A program made the position numbers and the translations under genes. Shown one piece after another: positions 24,491 to 36,500 of a stretch of DNA of 64,000 bases. The stretch is from Beaufortia kweichowensis. Its lineage: Eukaryota; Chordata; Actinopteri; Cypriniformes; Gastromyzontidae. Numbering within the stretch: position 1 is the stretch's first letter; every line of letters starts with the position of its first letter. The notes beneath the pieces were generated by a model that worked only from the letters and a program-made list of their open reading frames with translations, was not told the origin of the DNA and made no database searches. Location of the stretch: assembly GCA_019155185.1 (NCBI GenBank), contig CM032798.1:5407501-5471500 (forward strand), given 5' to 3'.

Positions 24491-27400
24491 TTACTGGTGG
24501 AACTCAAGTTCATCAACACTGATCGCTTTAGTTGAAGGCATGGAAGGAAGTGGCTGTTGCAACATGTCAGAGCCAAACCATTTGGCCAGGCCTAGAGGAG
24601 GACTGGCTCCTCTTCGCTGGGAATGGTTCGTCCGATGGGGACCATGGCTGTGTGACTGAGGGCCTCCTGCATGCAGATCTGCAGAGAAAAGAACAAAATC
24701 GTTACGTATACTGGCATAAGTAATGCTTACTCAAATATAAAAACTCTCTCATAATTTACTTACCCATATGCCATCCCAGCTATACATGACATTCATCATT
24801 AATAATTTATGAATATAAAAATAGCATCATGTCACCTCATATAGGACATGATGGTGAGTAAATTGAGAGAATTTTCATATTTCAGTAAACTATTCCTTTA
24901 ATACACAAAGAAAAGTAATAAACGAACAAGGTCAAATTTAGTGTTAGACTAGTATGATATTTGTAATTTTTAGATTGCATGGACTTAATCACACCCATTT
25001 GGCAAATCAACAAAATTCAAATCCATAACACAATTTAACATTTTCCAGAAACAAGCAGTAAATTCTTTCAAATCACGAGCGAGTCAACTGCCCCTCAATT
25101 GTACTTACTGGGTCTCTGCTGTTGTTGAAGCTGTTGCTGCATGACAGCCAATTGTACGTGTGCTCCAGCAGCTCTGGGGGCCATAAGGGGATGCCCTGCA
25201 GGACCAAGGGGATACAGAGGCTGCCCTAAGAGGGCCGGGGGCAGACCCTGCAGCTGAGAGAGGTCTACAGTCTGAGGAAACATGCCTGTTCAAGCAGAGA
25301 AAGAACAATAACTTTGAGTTAGATGAAGAGGCATGGATAAAAGAAATGCTTCAGGGAATGATGAACTAATGATTACGATGATTCTGACATAACATAAGCC
25401 ACAAATGTGTAATGGGTCCACAAGTACTAGCCATTTAGGAGATCTGAATGATAACCAACCTGTCTGTAACAATGTGGGTCCAAGCTGTTGAGGTTGAATG
25501 CCCTGAGCCAGCATCCTCTGCATAACGCTGGGGTGAAGCTGGGGTGGAGGTCTGACCAAGGGGACGTGGGGAATCAGGGGGACTGGGTACATCTGAGGTC
25601 TTGGGAAGGGAGAGGGGGGTCCTGGGGACAGCATGGTAGGAGTGTGGTGGCCGGTTGTGGAAGGAGGTCTGGGTCGGTCCGAGTCTTTAGTATGACGATT
25701 CGGAGTAGGAACAGGGGTGGAGCACGCCTTTACCCCACCAGTCTGAGGACCACTGGTGTCCACATCTTCCAGAAAGGAACTAGGAGATGCAGGCCCATCT
25801 ATAAAGATTAAGACAGTGTTATAGAATGAGCAAATAGTTTTTTTAAACTGACCCACTCTGGTCTCTTGTATGCATTGTGCCATACCCTCTTGAGAGTTAT
25901 GAGAATTCACGGTCTCCTCTTTGCTTCCTGGTCGGCTCCCAGGATCATCCCGACCTTTCTCTTTTGACTCGTACATTTTTTTGATAACAGAGGTGGGAGT
26001 GAAAGACGCAGACAACTGTGAGAAAGAGAGAAAAACTTCGAAAAATGCTCTAATGACAACACGGTCAGGTCAAATATCTATGGTATGGATTACTTTACCT
26101 CATATAGAAGACATATAGAAGTCATACAGGTTTGAAACTGAATGCACATTTTTGGATCAACCTCTCCCTTAAGAAAACAACTGTCATAAACTCACCACAC
26201 TAGTAACCGTATTGCCAGGTGAGGTCCGGCCAGGCAGGTGAGGTCCAGGTGAATGAGTCATTCTTGGTTGCCTTAAAAGAAAAGAATAACCCAAAGAGTT
26301 TCCAATCAAACAATGTAACACTGCACACACATCAGCCATTGTCTTTCATTATCAAAATAAAAAAAGGTATTATGGATACATGTGTTGGAAGTATCAATTT
26401 TAAAAGCGTTTATACAGAACAAAATCAGGATGACCTGATAGCATCAAAACAACTTCAGATTCTACTAAGGATTCAGATTCTTCTATGGTTTTAGATAAAC
26501 GGGAAAACTACCTGTTGCGATATGTCTTGTCTTGAGCGTGTTTGTTGTAGCTGTGGTACTGTGGACGATTAGGTACTGCCAGATCCTGCTGAAACAAAGC
26601 TTCCAGACTGGTCTGATCCACTCCCATTGGCAAAGCTCTCATCTAAAAATCAGCAATTCATCTGATTAACAATGCAACCTACACATCCTCATCTTGTGTC
26701 ACATTTCAACGTAACATCAAAAACTTACAACCTGTGTTGTTCTGGCCCGATGCAGATCTGAAATTTGATCCAAAACAGTCTGTGGACCAGCAGGGAACCC
26801 TGTACCAAGAACAGAATGCAACTTTTTATTTCATGCGTTACCCAAACCAGCCATTTGACATTAAACTACCCAGAACAGATGGAAGGGTTTTATATAGGGC
26901 TCTCACCTGTTATAGGTGGCATGCCTTGATAAAAGTCCTGTATAGGAGCTCTCTGTGGGAAGAGTGGGGGTGAGGCACGATGGTGCATGAGGCTGGGCAT
27001 AGGGGCAGGAACAGGGCCGTGAGAGGAAACCATCAATTCCTAAAACACAGGAGTCCGATAATGCATTATAAAATTAGCATAGTTTCCGCTCATTAATTCA
27101 ACATCTACCTTCTCACTGTAAAAAACATTAAGGCAAATCCACACAGCTTTGTTCTGCAGAATACAAAGCACCTATTGGCTTCCATTGTATTGGACCTGGA
27201 CCATTCAATAAAGATGACAAAGAGTAAGACGTTGACAGATCACCTGAAAGATGTTTTTTTGCTGAGAAGCCGGTACCTGAGCCTCAGGTAAGGAGACAAG
27301 AGCAGGATCCACGGACTGCTGTAACTAAAACAAGAATGTGGGAAAAAAATATTTATTTATAATGGAATTATGGACTAGACAACAGATCTAGTTAGCAAGC

Positions 27401-30400
27401 AATCCCACAGCATGCAATTCCTCAAACACTGATGGCATATACGCAAGTGCTCAAACAACAGCTTGACAGTTACCAAAGCCTGACAGCAACAGAACAGGAC
27501 ACGCAAAGCCAAGACAATTTCAAGCCAGCCACAATCAGCAAATACAAATTTATGCCCATCACTAGAAATGCCAACATTTCTACCCCAGGCTAACTGACAA
27601 GTAAACTTGCAAGTAGACTTGCATTGCATGCAAAACACACTAGTTTTGAGTAGAGCTACTTTGCATCGTTCACCCAGCTTGTTTCAGCCTCACACATGCC
27701 ACTTTACCTGACACTGGACCGCATGCAGGACGTGCATACACAAGACATGCGCAAAACATGCGAGGCGAGCACAATCATGGCGACACACTTACATTGCTCC
27801 CGCTGGCTTTGGGGAGGGTGGGCAGGGTTCCACTTGCCTTCATGGTGCTCACCAACTTGTTAAACGCAGACATGTCAGGGTCTCGCGATCGTGTTGGACC
27901 CCCGGCTCCTCCCGTGAGAGCCTCTTCCAGGTGCTCTGCCATGAAGGGAGTACTGCCTCCTCCGCTCAGCTGCCTCTGAGGGAGTGATGGAGTGGGTTCA
28001 TGCTGCACCTTCAGTCCTTTTAGACCCACCTCCACCTCCTCCAGAGACAACACCACCCCCGAGTTTGCTACAACAGGGCACAAGGGAAAAAACAAAAATA
28101 AATGAATATCAAAAAAAAATAGGATGGGATCTCTTTGTAATGCAAGTGCTACTCACAGCTCTCCTTTAGATGAGCTTTGTTGGAATTCAAGCTGGACAGC
28201 AGTGGTTTCAGGTCAATATTGGCTTTATGAAGCAGCTCCAGTATGTCAACCTTCTCCTTGCGTTCCGCTGAAGAGATTGGGGTGAAATACAAAGATGGGC
28301 CTGTTTGAGCACCAAGATCTGAAATAACAACAAATTACCATTCTAGCTTACGTAGCTAAAAAAAAAGTGTCGAAACACACCAGGCATGAACAAAGATTTA
28401 CCTGCTAGTCTCTCGAGCTCTTCGTGAGGGGTGGAGCGCAGACTGCTGGAACGGCTGCCGGAGGGACTTTTCACTGGATTATTAGCGAACCATCGGCTGA
28501 AGCGGCTGGCTGTGACCGGACCTTCGCCGAGAACATCCTCAATCATCTGCAAAGAAAAGAGTACTTTGTTAGACCACATGTGATTGCAAAGAGGAGGAGG
28601 AAAGGGTGGAGTGGATGACACTTACGTGAGGAGTGTCTGCAGGCGGCTAAGCGCAATGGGGTGAAAATGGGCATTTCGGAAAACGTTTGCATTTAAAAAG
28701 ATCTCCACGATTCAGAAGTAATTCTTAAACCCCTTTAAAAGTGGGACTGTCATTTGTTTATTTGTTCTTCCAATAGGACATGCACCTAACATAAGCCTTA
28801 TGAGTCAGATGGGCATAAATTTGTAATACATGAAGACTTCTGCATAAACCAACGAATAACTTAACGCACAATCACAAATATCAATCAGTTTCCAGCCACA
28901 ACAAACGAAGTGCAACAAAGCTTGATGAAACATTCTTAAAATCAATATCCAACCACATGGTTATGTTAATCTAAAAAAAACAGGCTTTTTGGTCCAAAGC
29001 AACTAATAAGTGAGAAAAATGAAGAAATGTTATCACAAAATAGAAAAACTCAAAAGGTTTAATGTAAGGGGTATAGAAAGCACCTATATCAAAAATGTCC
29101 ACAAATGTACCACATTATCTAATAAAGTTTTATTGAAAGTTTTTATTGAAATAATCCCAAAGAACCTTGTGATCAGTTTATTCTCCCATTTTGTGCCTAG
29201 CACCCTTGTAAGCATGCAGTGCTCCCCCATGTCTTACCGAAGCCAGGCCAGGCATGGTGTTTTCAAGGTTGAAGAACTCATTGAAGTCAAATTCTCCAGG
29301 TGGTTGCTCAGGAAGAACTTCCGCATGTGGAACCTCTTGATCAGCTCCGGATTCTCGAACTACCCCACGGTCCTCTGAGAGCCCACCATTACACTCAACT
29401 GCAAGAGCAAAATTGAAAAAAGAAAAACAAATATACATACATGTTTATAATACATTTGATCTAAGATCAATGCTGTTATGTTTGTAAAAATGTAACAAAC
29501 AGACTGTCACACACCTTCTCTAATTGATTCTGGTTTCTTCCTAGAGCGTTTGGTTTTCCTTTTGTCATCCTCCAAAATCTTGTCATCAAAACCAATAAGC
29601 TCAATGGTTTCAGATTGGCTGGTGGGCCCACCAGAGAACCACTCTGGTTCCTCTTCTGCATAGGAGTCATTTCTTTTCCTTTCGCTGAACACTCTTTTGT
29701 CTCCAAAGTCTCTCTATAGCAGGACACAGATATTTATTACAGACATTTAACAACTATGTCGTTAAATCAATCAATAGCAAATAATTATTTTTCATCAGTA
29801 CCCTAAATCTCTTGTCCTTGAATTCGCGCTCTCGGTCTCGCTCCCTCTCTTTTTCAACTCGTACGTCCCTATCGAACACTCGTGATGCCATGATACGGCC
29901 GCTCCCTATGCGCCGTGTACCGCCCAGGCGAAGAGATTCATTCTCTTTGTTCTCCAGAGGACTGACTGGACGTCGAGGGAGGGCAGTGGGTGCCACTTGA
30001 CAACCACCACCAAAACTTCGACGCTGTGGACTAAGGACCACCTCCAGATCATCATCTTTAACACGTTCCCTGGGATCTGAAAGGAAAAGCTCAAAGTAAA
30101 GGAACAAAAGACACTGCACCCTCCTGTTAGTCATAGTAGTTAAATAACTTTCTACCTCCAATTCTGCGTTTTAGTGGAACTCTATCCTCTGTATAGTCTT
30201 TCTTGTATCCTTCAGCAGGACAGTTTTCTGAGGAGGGATATAGGGAGGCATGCCATTTTTCAGGGTCCCAGACCCCATCGCTATCAGAAAGACACTAATG
30301 TTAGTACCTTAAATGACACCTCCTAATGAACTTTATGCAAGACACTGTGTCACGTTAAGAATTATACAAATTCCAAATAAAGAAGCTCACCTGTCATATT

Positions 30401-31172
30401 TCTCTGACAGACACTCAGGTCTCTCATTCGAAATGGGCAATTCTTTGATTTCCAAAAGCTCTTCCTGCAAAATAAACATTTCACCAATATAAAAATCTAA
30501 TTTCAATAACACTTAAATGTTAAATGATAAAAAAATATATGCCTAACACAAACACTTCACAACTAAAACAATCAATTCAGTTTTAAAGACCATGTTTAAC
30601 ATCTGGCCCATAGAATTAAACTCGTTTTAATTTTAAAAAGTACTCGTTTTTGCATTTGTTGCTGTATAACATAGACGGTTATCTCATTCTCTCTTAGCAT
30701 ATAAAATACACTTATTTGCAAGCTGTGGGTTTGCTATCAGGTCTATTGTTTGTTTTACTGCTTGTCCTATAATAACAATTGACAGTATCAAAACAAAGAG
30801 CAAGATCAATCTCTAACTACAAACTTGGTTGTAACGTTAATTATCACATAAGGCTTGGTACAGTTTCCCATGTACTCATTTTATTTTATTTTTATTTTTA
30901 AAAGTTATGAGCATTAAATGAGCATTGTTAATATGTTAACATATGTGTTTATTTAATTTGAAGTTTCACAACAATATTTTTTCCAGATGGCACAATTGAG
31001 ATTTCTGAAGAGTACAGTGTGTTCATATAACAACACACAACTCCTCAAACATTTCCCTCCTAATATTATCCTGTTAAATAATTGTTCTCACCTTGGTATA
31101 TCTATAGGCAGAGGTTACTACCGAGTCCTTTATTGTCTCCACCATGCTTTCACCATTTTCCTCCTTCTCCAT
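24491..31172 (-). CDS. eif4enif1: EIF4ENIF1 (4E-T), eIF4E transporter and translational repressor
   Basis: 4E-T binds eIF4E and DDX6, shuttles eIF4E into the nucleus and nucleates P-bodies. Eighteen phase-matched coding exons on the minus strand: 31092-31172, 30391-30464, 30156-30280, 29802-30076, 29515-29713, 29238-29398, 28402-28546, 28157-28318, 27793-28067, 27277-27324, 26907-27039, 26732-26799, 26512-26642, 26196-26271, 25886-26015, 25460-25798, 25109-25285 and 24491-24678; 928 residues (human 985). The eIF4E-binding motif YTKEELLEI is built across the exon 1/2 junction. Next come SEKYDSDGVWDPEKWHASLY, the Arg-rich SPQRRSFGGGC block, the Cup-homology DDX6-binding segment (EEPEWFSGG, ETIELIGFDDKIL), the basic NLS KRKTKRSRKKPE, GEFDFNEFF, TPHEELERLAG, FMAEHLEEAL, SASFTPTSVIKKMYESKEK and the C-terminal LAKWFGSDMLQQPLPSMP ending in VDELEFHQ. 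The ATG at 31172 opens MEKEENGESMVE. A 5' UTR exon probably ends at about 31634 with donor GTGAGT. Confidence 0.95.
24826..24901 (-). mobile_element. fragment of a cyprinid-type MITE
   Basis: Read on the minus strand it begins TTAAAGGAATAGTTTAC and continues with TTTACTCACCATCATGTCC-like sequence. This is one end of a widespread non-autonomous repeat seen again at 26098, 48051 and 56246. It lies in the last intron of eif4enif1. Confidence 0.6.
26098..26173 (-). mobile_element. degenerate MITE fragment
   Basis: On the minus strand it reads TTAAGGGAGAGGTTGATCC, then a CCAAAAATG core, then AAACCTGTATGACTTCT. This is a diverged copy of the same dispersed repeat family, in an eif4enif1 intron. 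Confidence 0.5.
27082..27112 (+). repeat. 31-base exact direct repeat, copy 1 (eif4enif1 intron)
   Basis: A 31-base stretch starting GTTTCCGCTCATTAATTC is identical to 31971-32001, in the same orientation, 4.9 kb away. Similarity continues weakly for about 15 more bases. Confidence 0.85.
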
Positions 31173-31970
31173 GACTCAGGTGAATTGTGAAATTAAATCA
31201 GACACACTGGGCACCTGTTGATTAAATAATTAATTACCTTAATAAATGACATAGTGCCTCTTATAGGTCAGTTTAAAAATATTCCAGAACAATAAACCTC
31301 CCATCCAAACCCAAATCAAAGTTACTGTGGGAATTACTCAGTAAGGTCTATGTGAGCCTTAACCATTATATTAATCCCTTAAAGACTATATGTACTTAAA
31401 AGGTACAATTTAATTTAATTAAGAACTATAAATGGCCTGGATGGGGAGCAGGTTTAAAATCAGGTAAATGTCTCAATCCTTTGTAATTTGAGAGCTTCTG
31501 TTAGCAAATGACGAGGCAGACAGCCAGGAAACTACTGAATTCTTAAGAGCTTAATACAGCAATGTAAAGGTGCAAACTCGCACAGAAACCACACATTTGT
31601 TATCACTTTTATCAAGGAAACAAGAAAACTCACCTGATATTTGAAACGGTGTCACAGCACCTTCTCCCTCCCGCCTGGATACCTCAGCTAGCTGCTGGCT
31701 ACCTGTCCTATACCAAACTACAAGAGATACTGCAATCAGATTTCAGTCAGAGTTTAGATTCTTTTTTAAAAAGCTTCCCGTTAAAAAATAAAGGTTATCT
31801 GTTGGCTTGATTTTACGGCAATCTTGACGGGGGACTTGATTATCTCTTGTTAGTTAACGGTTAAATCTGAGGTGTCAAGAGCTGGACTTCATTAGCCAAT
31901 TGGCTATACTCAAAAAGCCGACGCCGAGAATTTACTTCATTTCGTGTTAACAAACAGCTCTGTCTGCGTC

Positions 31971-32001
31971 GTTTCCGCTCATTAATTCAACATCTACCTT
32001 C
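31971..32001 (+). repeat. 31-base exact direct repeat, copy 2 (eif4enif1 5' region)
   Basis: The partner of 27082-27112. It sits in the likely 5' UTR or promoter of eif4enif1, while copy 1 lies in a downstream intron. Confidence 0.85.
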
Positions 32002-33290
32002 GCTCTCACGATAAAAGATGAACGAGATAAAAACTTACGAGAAACCCCGTGTTTATTTGCGTCTGTTTTGGTGCTAACAAGCTGTCCAGCTTGTTTTGGT
32101 TAGCGGGCTAGGAAACTTGTCTGTTCTCAAAAAGCCGCACAAACACAAATAAAACGCGCTGGTACACTTAAGCTTGGATACGTTAGAAGCAAGTCCCACA
32201 GATAACCGGGCTCTAGCTCTTAAATAAAGCTTGTAGTCCGACCGCAATAACCAATGTACCTCGGGGTACTTTCTCTAAGCTCTCTTTCGTCTCTGTTCAG
32301 TGGCAGAGCGGCGAATTTCTTCAGATCTCTCACTGGTTCTGAGGGAGGCCCCAATCAAGGATTATATAGCGTCAACTAACGCCTTTCTTAAACTTTTAAG
32401 AAACCATCACTTACATCTTGTTGTCATTTCAAAAGTAATAAAATTGAACATCAGACTGAGTGGTTGCAGTTGTGTATTTTGTAAGATAGGGTTTACTAGA
32501 GTCATTACAGTTGATTATGGCTGGAATTCATTTCAGGCAATCAACGTGGCCACCCATAGTAAATTGTAGTCACGTGACAAGATTTAAAACGCTCAGGTTT
32601 AATCGTGGGCCATCACACTTGCAAACAAATTGTATTGAATGTATAGTGTTATGTATATGTTTGTTTATATTTTTTTAAACAATTCGATAAACGTTACATG
32701 GTTCTATTAAAATATTATTTCTAGTACAGGTTTTACAAATTGCGTAGAGTGTGTGTCAAATGTAGTGCAAAAAGCTGCAAGCCTGATAACTACATGAACA
32801 AACTGTATTATATTTATTTTATAGGTATTTAAATTAAGTAAAAAGTTATAATAAGGATAATTCAATATAAAAAAGCAAGCGCAATGTGCAAATCGGACAG
32901 GACTTTACATTGTGTGGATGTGTAGAGTTCCCATTGATGTCCTTGGTTTAGGTCATGGTGTGCTGCAAAGTCCACAGCAAGAATGTAGATTGCTTGTTTG
33001 AAGTAAAGCTGCTTGACTGCAAAAGTGTGAAGAGTAGCCCTATTTTGGGTGAATTGGATTTTTATCATTGGCCTTGATCCTTCTCCATCTGGTGTAGATA
33101 TCTTCTCTAGAACTCTAAACTTCATCACTCTCTGCAAGGATTGTATTTAAAGGGATGAGCAGAAAATGCATAGAAACATCTGAGACTACACACATTTTTA
33201 TACAGTGCAATAAACCATTTCGTACTATGATTACAGTACACATGATTACAGAATGTTTCTGAATAAGGTCTTTTATTATGACATTATTGT

Positions 33291-33299
33291 ACCGGAAGT
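33291..33299 (+). promoter_or_regulatory. ETS/GABP-like site upstream of sfi1
   Basis: ACCGGAAGT, a strong ETS-family consensus common in the core promoters of housekeeping genes, lies 225-233 bases upstream of the sfi1 ATG. Confidence 0.35.
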
Positions 33300-33523
33300 A
33301 TGTCCGTTCAACAAACAAGAGCGGCAGTTATGGTTTGTTGTTGGTTGTCACATAGATGAAACTTAACGTTGACAGCTTTAGATTTATCATTAGTTGTAGC
33401 AACTTTAAACGCAAAATCTACAAACCCGAATCACTTTATTTTGACAGCTTATAGCTCAGGTATCCTGGGTGGACCTTGGCTGATGGACTAAATGGTTATG
33501 CGTGCTCAAATAAATCATTAAAG

Positions 33524-36500
33524 ATGCTGTCGACAAAACCAAAAAGTGTAAAACAATCGTCCTGTGGTGTTGAGAAAAACCGGTCACGTAAAACACCCAC
33601 ACGAAAAAACACTTATCGAGTTGGATATACTTGGAATCGCGGAGGTAGACTTAAAGAGCTGAGGATAAGGTATGAAAAGGATTTTCTTATCGCCATAATT
33701 CATTTTTGCATTTTGTCAATGTCATTAAGAGACTATTGGTTTGAATTTAAAGGCACCTTGCACGAAAGTTTCTCCACTTGTGGATACAAAAGACGTTTGG
33801 ACGAATAACAACATCCCAAGCCAGGTAGTTGAATACACATAGAGCTGAAATATGTGTCATTGATTCTACTGTCTTTTCATCTTCATAATACTCTGTTTGT
33901 CTGTCTATGTATCTATATGTCTAATTATATTTATACTTATTCAGATCTCACTACTCTAAGGTGGTCTTAAAAAAGACATTAGGAGCTTGGAAAGATGAGT
34001 GGTGGCAAACAAGAAAGGAATGGGCACTGAACATAAGAGCAGATTGTCATTATATGTAAGTCAGGGAAGTTAGGGATGCTCCCTTGAGCCTTGCTTTAAT
34101 AGCTAGAACCTTTATGATTACCACCCATATTATTTATGCCTGTCTTGTCTGCCTAATTAAGGTATATGCTATACGGCAAAGCATTTCAAGCCTGGCAGGA
34201 ATATGTGACTGTGCAAAGAGAAGAAAAAAAGAAACTACAGCTCGCAATCAACTTTGGTATGTGTAACTATCTTTTCATGGTGTTTTTTATTATAGTGGAT
34301 GTAACTGAATATCTGTACTGCAGCAAAGCAGCACACACTTTGTCATGTGTGGAATGGCTGGGAGATGTATGTGGACATGAGTCAAATGAAGCACAAGATG
34401 CAAGATACAGCAGAGCAGCACAAGAGACACGCTGTATTAAAGTGAGCTAAACTTTGCTGTTCCGTATATGTGTAATACTATAACCCTTGAGTTTTGTACT
34501 GTATACATGTGTAAATGTGAAAAGAATTGTACTACATGTAAATGTAAAATAATTGTTTGTGCATGCATATATATGGCTTACTAAGGTGGGTCTGGACAGT
34601 GTGGCATACTGCACTACAGCACAGAGATGTGGAGTACCATCAAGAAGATCTTGCATTACAACACTGGGCTCATAGTGTAGAAACCAGAGTGAGTACAAGC
34701 ATGTATGTGAATGAGGTCTAATTTCTGTAACATCTCTAACATGGCTGTTCTTCATAGGCCTGGCTGCACTGGAAAGAAAGGATGGCACATGCCTGTGTTC
34801 TGAAGGAGAAAGAGTCGAAAGCCCATCATCACTATTGCCTTCGTTTGGAAAAGTATGCCCTGCAAGGATGGATTAGACACATACAGAACAGGCAGGATAA
34901 GAACAAGAGAACAGGTACAATTAATTTTGGTTCATGGTTTATATTTTATTTTATGCATCATCATTTTTATGATTTCTAATAAGTTCCAACAGTCTTTGTT
35001 TATTCATTTTCATTCTAGCAGACTTTGTGACACAAAGTCTAGTGTCTTTGTGAATTCGATTAATGTTAAATATACACGTTTGTTGTTTTCTGTGATGCAG
35101 CTGTTGCTAGGGATGCATGGTGTGTCTCATTGCTGGGGAAGTATTGGTGTGGGTGGCACAAGGTTCTGCAATCCAAGACTGCTGAGAAGGACAGAGATCA
35201 GAGAGCAGACAAACTGGCACAGCACGGATCCCAGCGCCTGGCCTTAACACACTGGAAACACTGTATCTTTGCTTAAACAGATTTCTAGATAGTTCTATGT
35301 TGGCGTTTGTGTTTAAACACATACAATGAACTGTATCAATAATGTAATGTTTTCCTGAGCTGTCATGTAGATGTCAGTATGTGCTCACAAAAGGCTAAGA
35401 AGGAAAAGGTTGCCATGCAGCACCGACATGTCAGTATTCTGGTTAGTGGTAAATTTTAGCTTAGAAACTTAAACATTGTTTTTGTTGTGTATGTCGGGTG
35501 TGGTTATGATTCTCTTTATGTTTCTTCTCAGCGTTTGGGTTTAAAAGGCATGGCTGTAAATGTCACACAGAGTAAAGCTCACCGCCTCAACAAAAATATT
35601 AGTGTCCAGCATCATCGTCATATTGTGAGAGCCACTAACATTCAACACACACATAACATGCTACCACTCATGTGTAAAAGTTAACTTAAAAAAGTAAAAG
35701 TTTATATAACTACAAAATATACTTTCAGAAACATTTCTTAAGCTAAAGCTGTGTTGTTGAAACTTGTAGTTGTTGGTGAAATATTGGAAAATGTGGCATC
35801 TGCGCCTGGAACAGGCTGAAGACCGAAGCTTCCAGCCACTCATGAGCATCTCACAAACGCATCACAAGTTAGTTAGTTATTCACTAACAGACATGCGTTT
35901 GTGTATGAGACGGTGTTTAACAGTTGTTATTGTTTAACAGGATTTCTGTGCTGAAAGTTTGCATTCAGCATTGGAAAGATCAGCTTATACAGCACAGACA
36001 GATGCAGGTAATACCACACGTTGAATTGCTCATATTACTGTAGACATAATAAATTAGTGATGAACTCATAATATTGATATTAAAAAATATCTATCTTAGC
36101 TAATCCCTCTATAAGCATATTCATCTTTTTATGCAAACTGTATTTTTCCTCCATATAGTTGTTTAATCTGATTTCTTATCTCTTTGGTTTGTATTCGGAT
36201 AGGATTTGGAATCACGTGCTGATGCCTGCTTTGCCAGACGTGCACTCCCACAATGTATATACTCTTGGATGGAGTTTACAGCACAACAAATAGAGAAACG
36301 ACAAAGAAAAGAGAAAGCCGATCAACATTATAAGTGAGTATCTATAAACATAAAGAAGTCCATGTGTACTAAAAATGTTCATGTGTTTTGTTTTCTCTAT
36401 ATAGGCAACAGACTTGTGGTTCTGCATTTTACACCTGGAGGACAAACTTGGAGCTGCAGAGAGATCACAGACTAGCAGAAAGAACTGTGAACTTACATTT

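Larger units (their letters stand above)
31173..33523. other. divergent region between eif4enif1 and sfi1
   Basis: Head-to-head spacing of about 2.35 kb. It contains the likely eif4enif1 5' UTR exon(s) and promoter (about 31.63-32.3 kb), and near the sfi1 side an ETS/GABP-type ACCGGAAGT at 33291-33299. A 91-codon minus-strand reading frame at 32862-33137 is reported as a finding. The 32300-32569 plus-strand frame has no ATG at its start and no recognisable domain. Confidence 0.5.

Noticed and set aside
32300..32569. 89-codon plus-strand reading frame upstream of sfi1
   Set aside because: It starts without ATG, has no recognisable domain and overlaps the presumed eif4enif1 promoter.
33476..33523. 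Upstream extension of sfi1 from a TTG codon
   Set aside because: The first in-frame ATG is 33524. The ATGs before it are out of frame and stop quickly.
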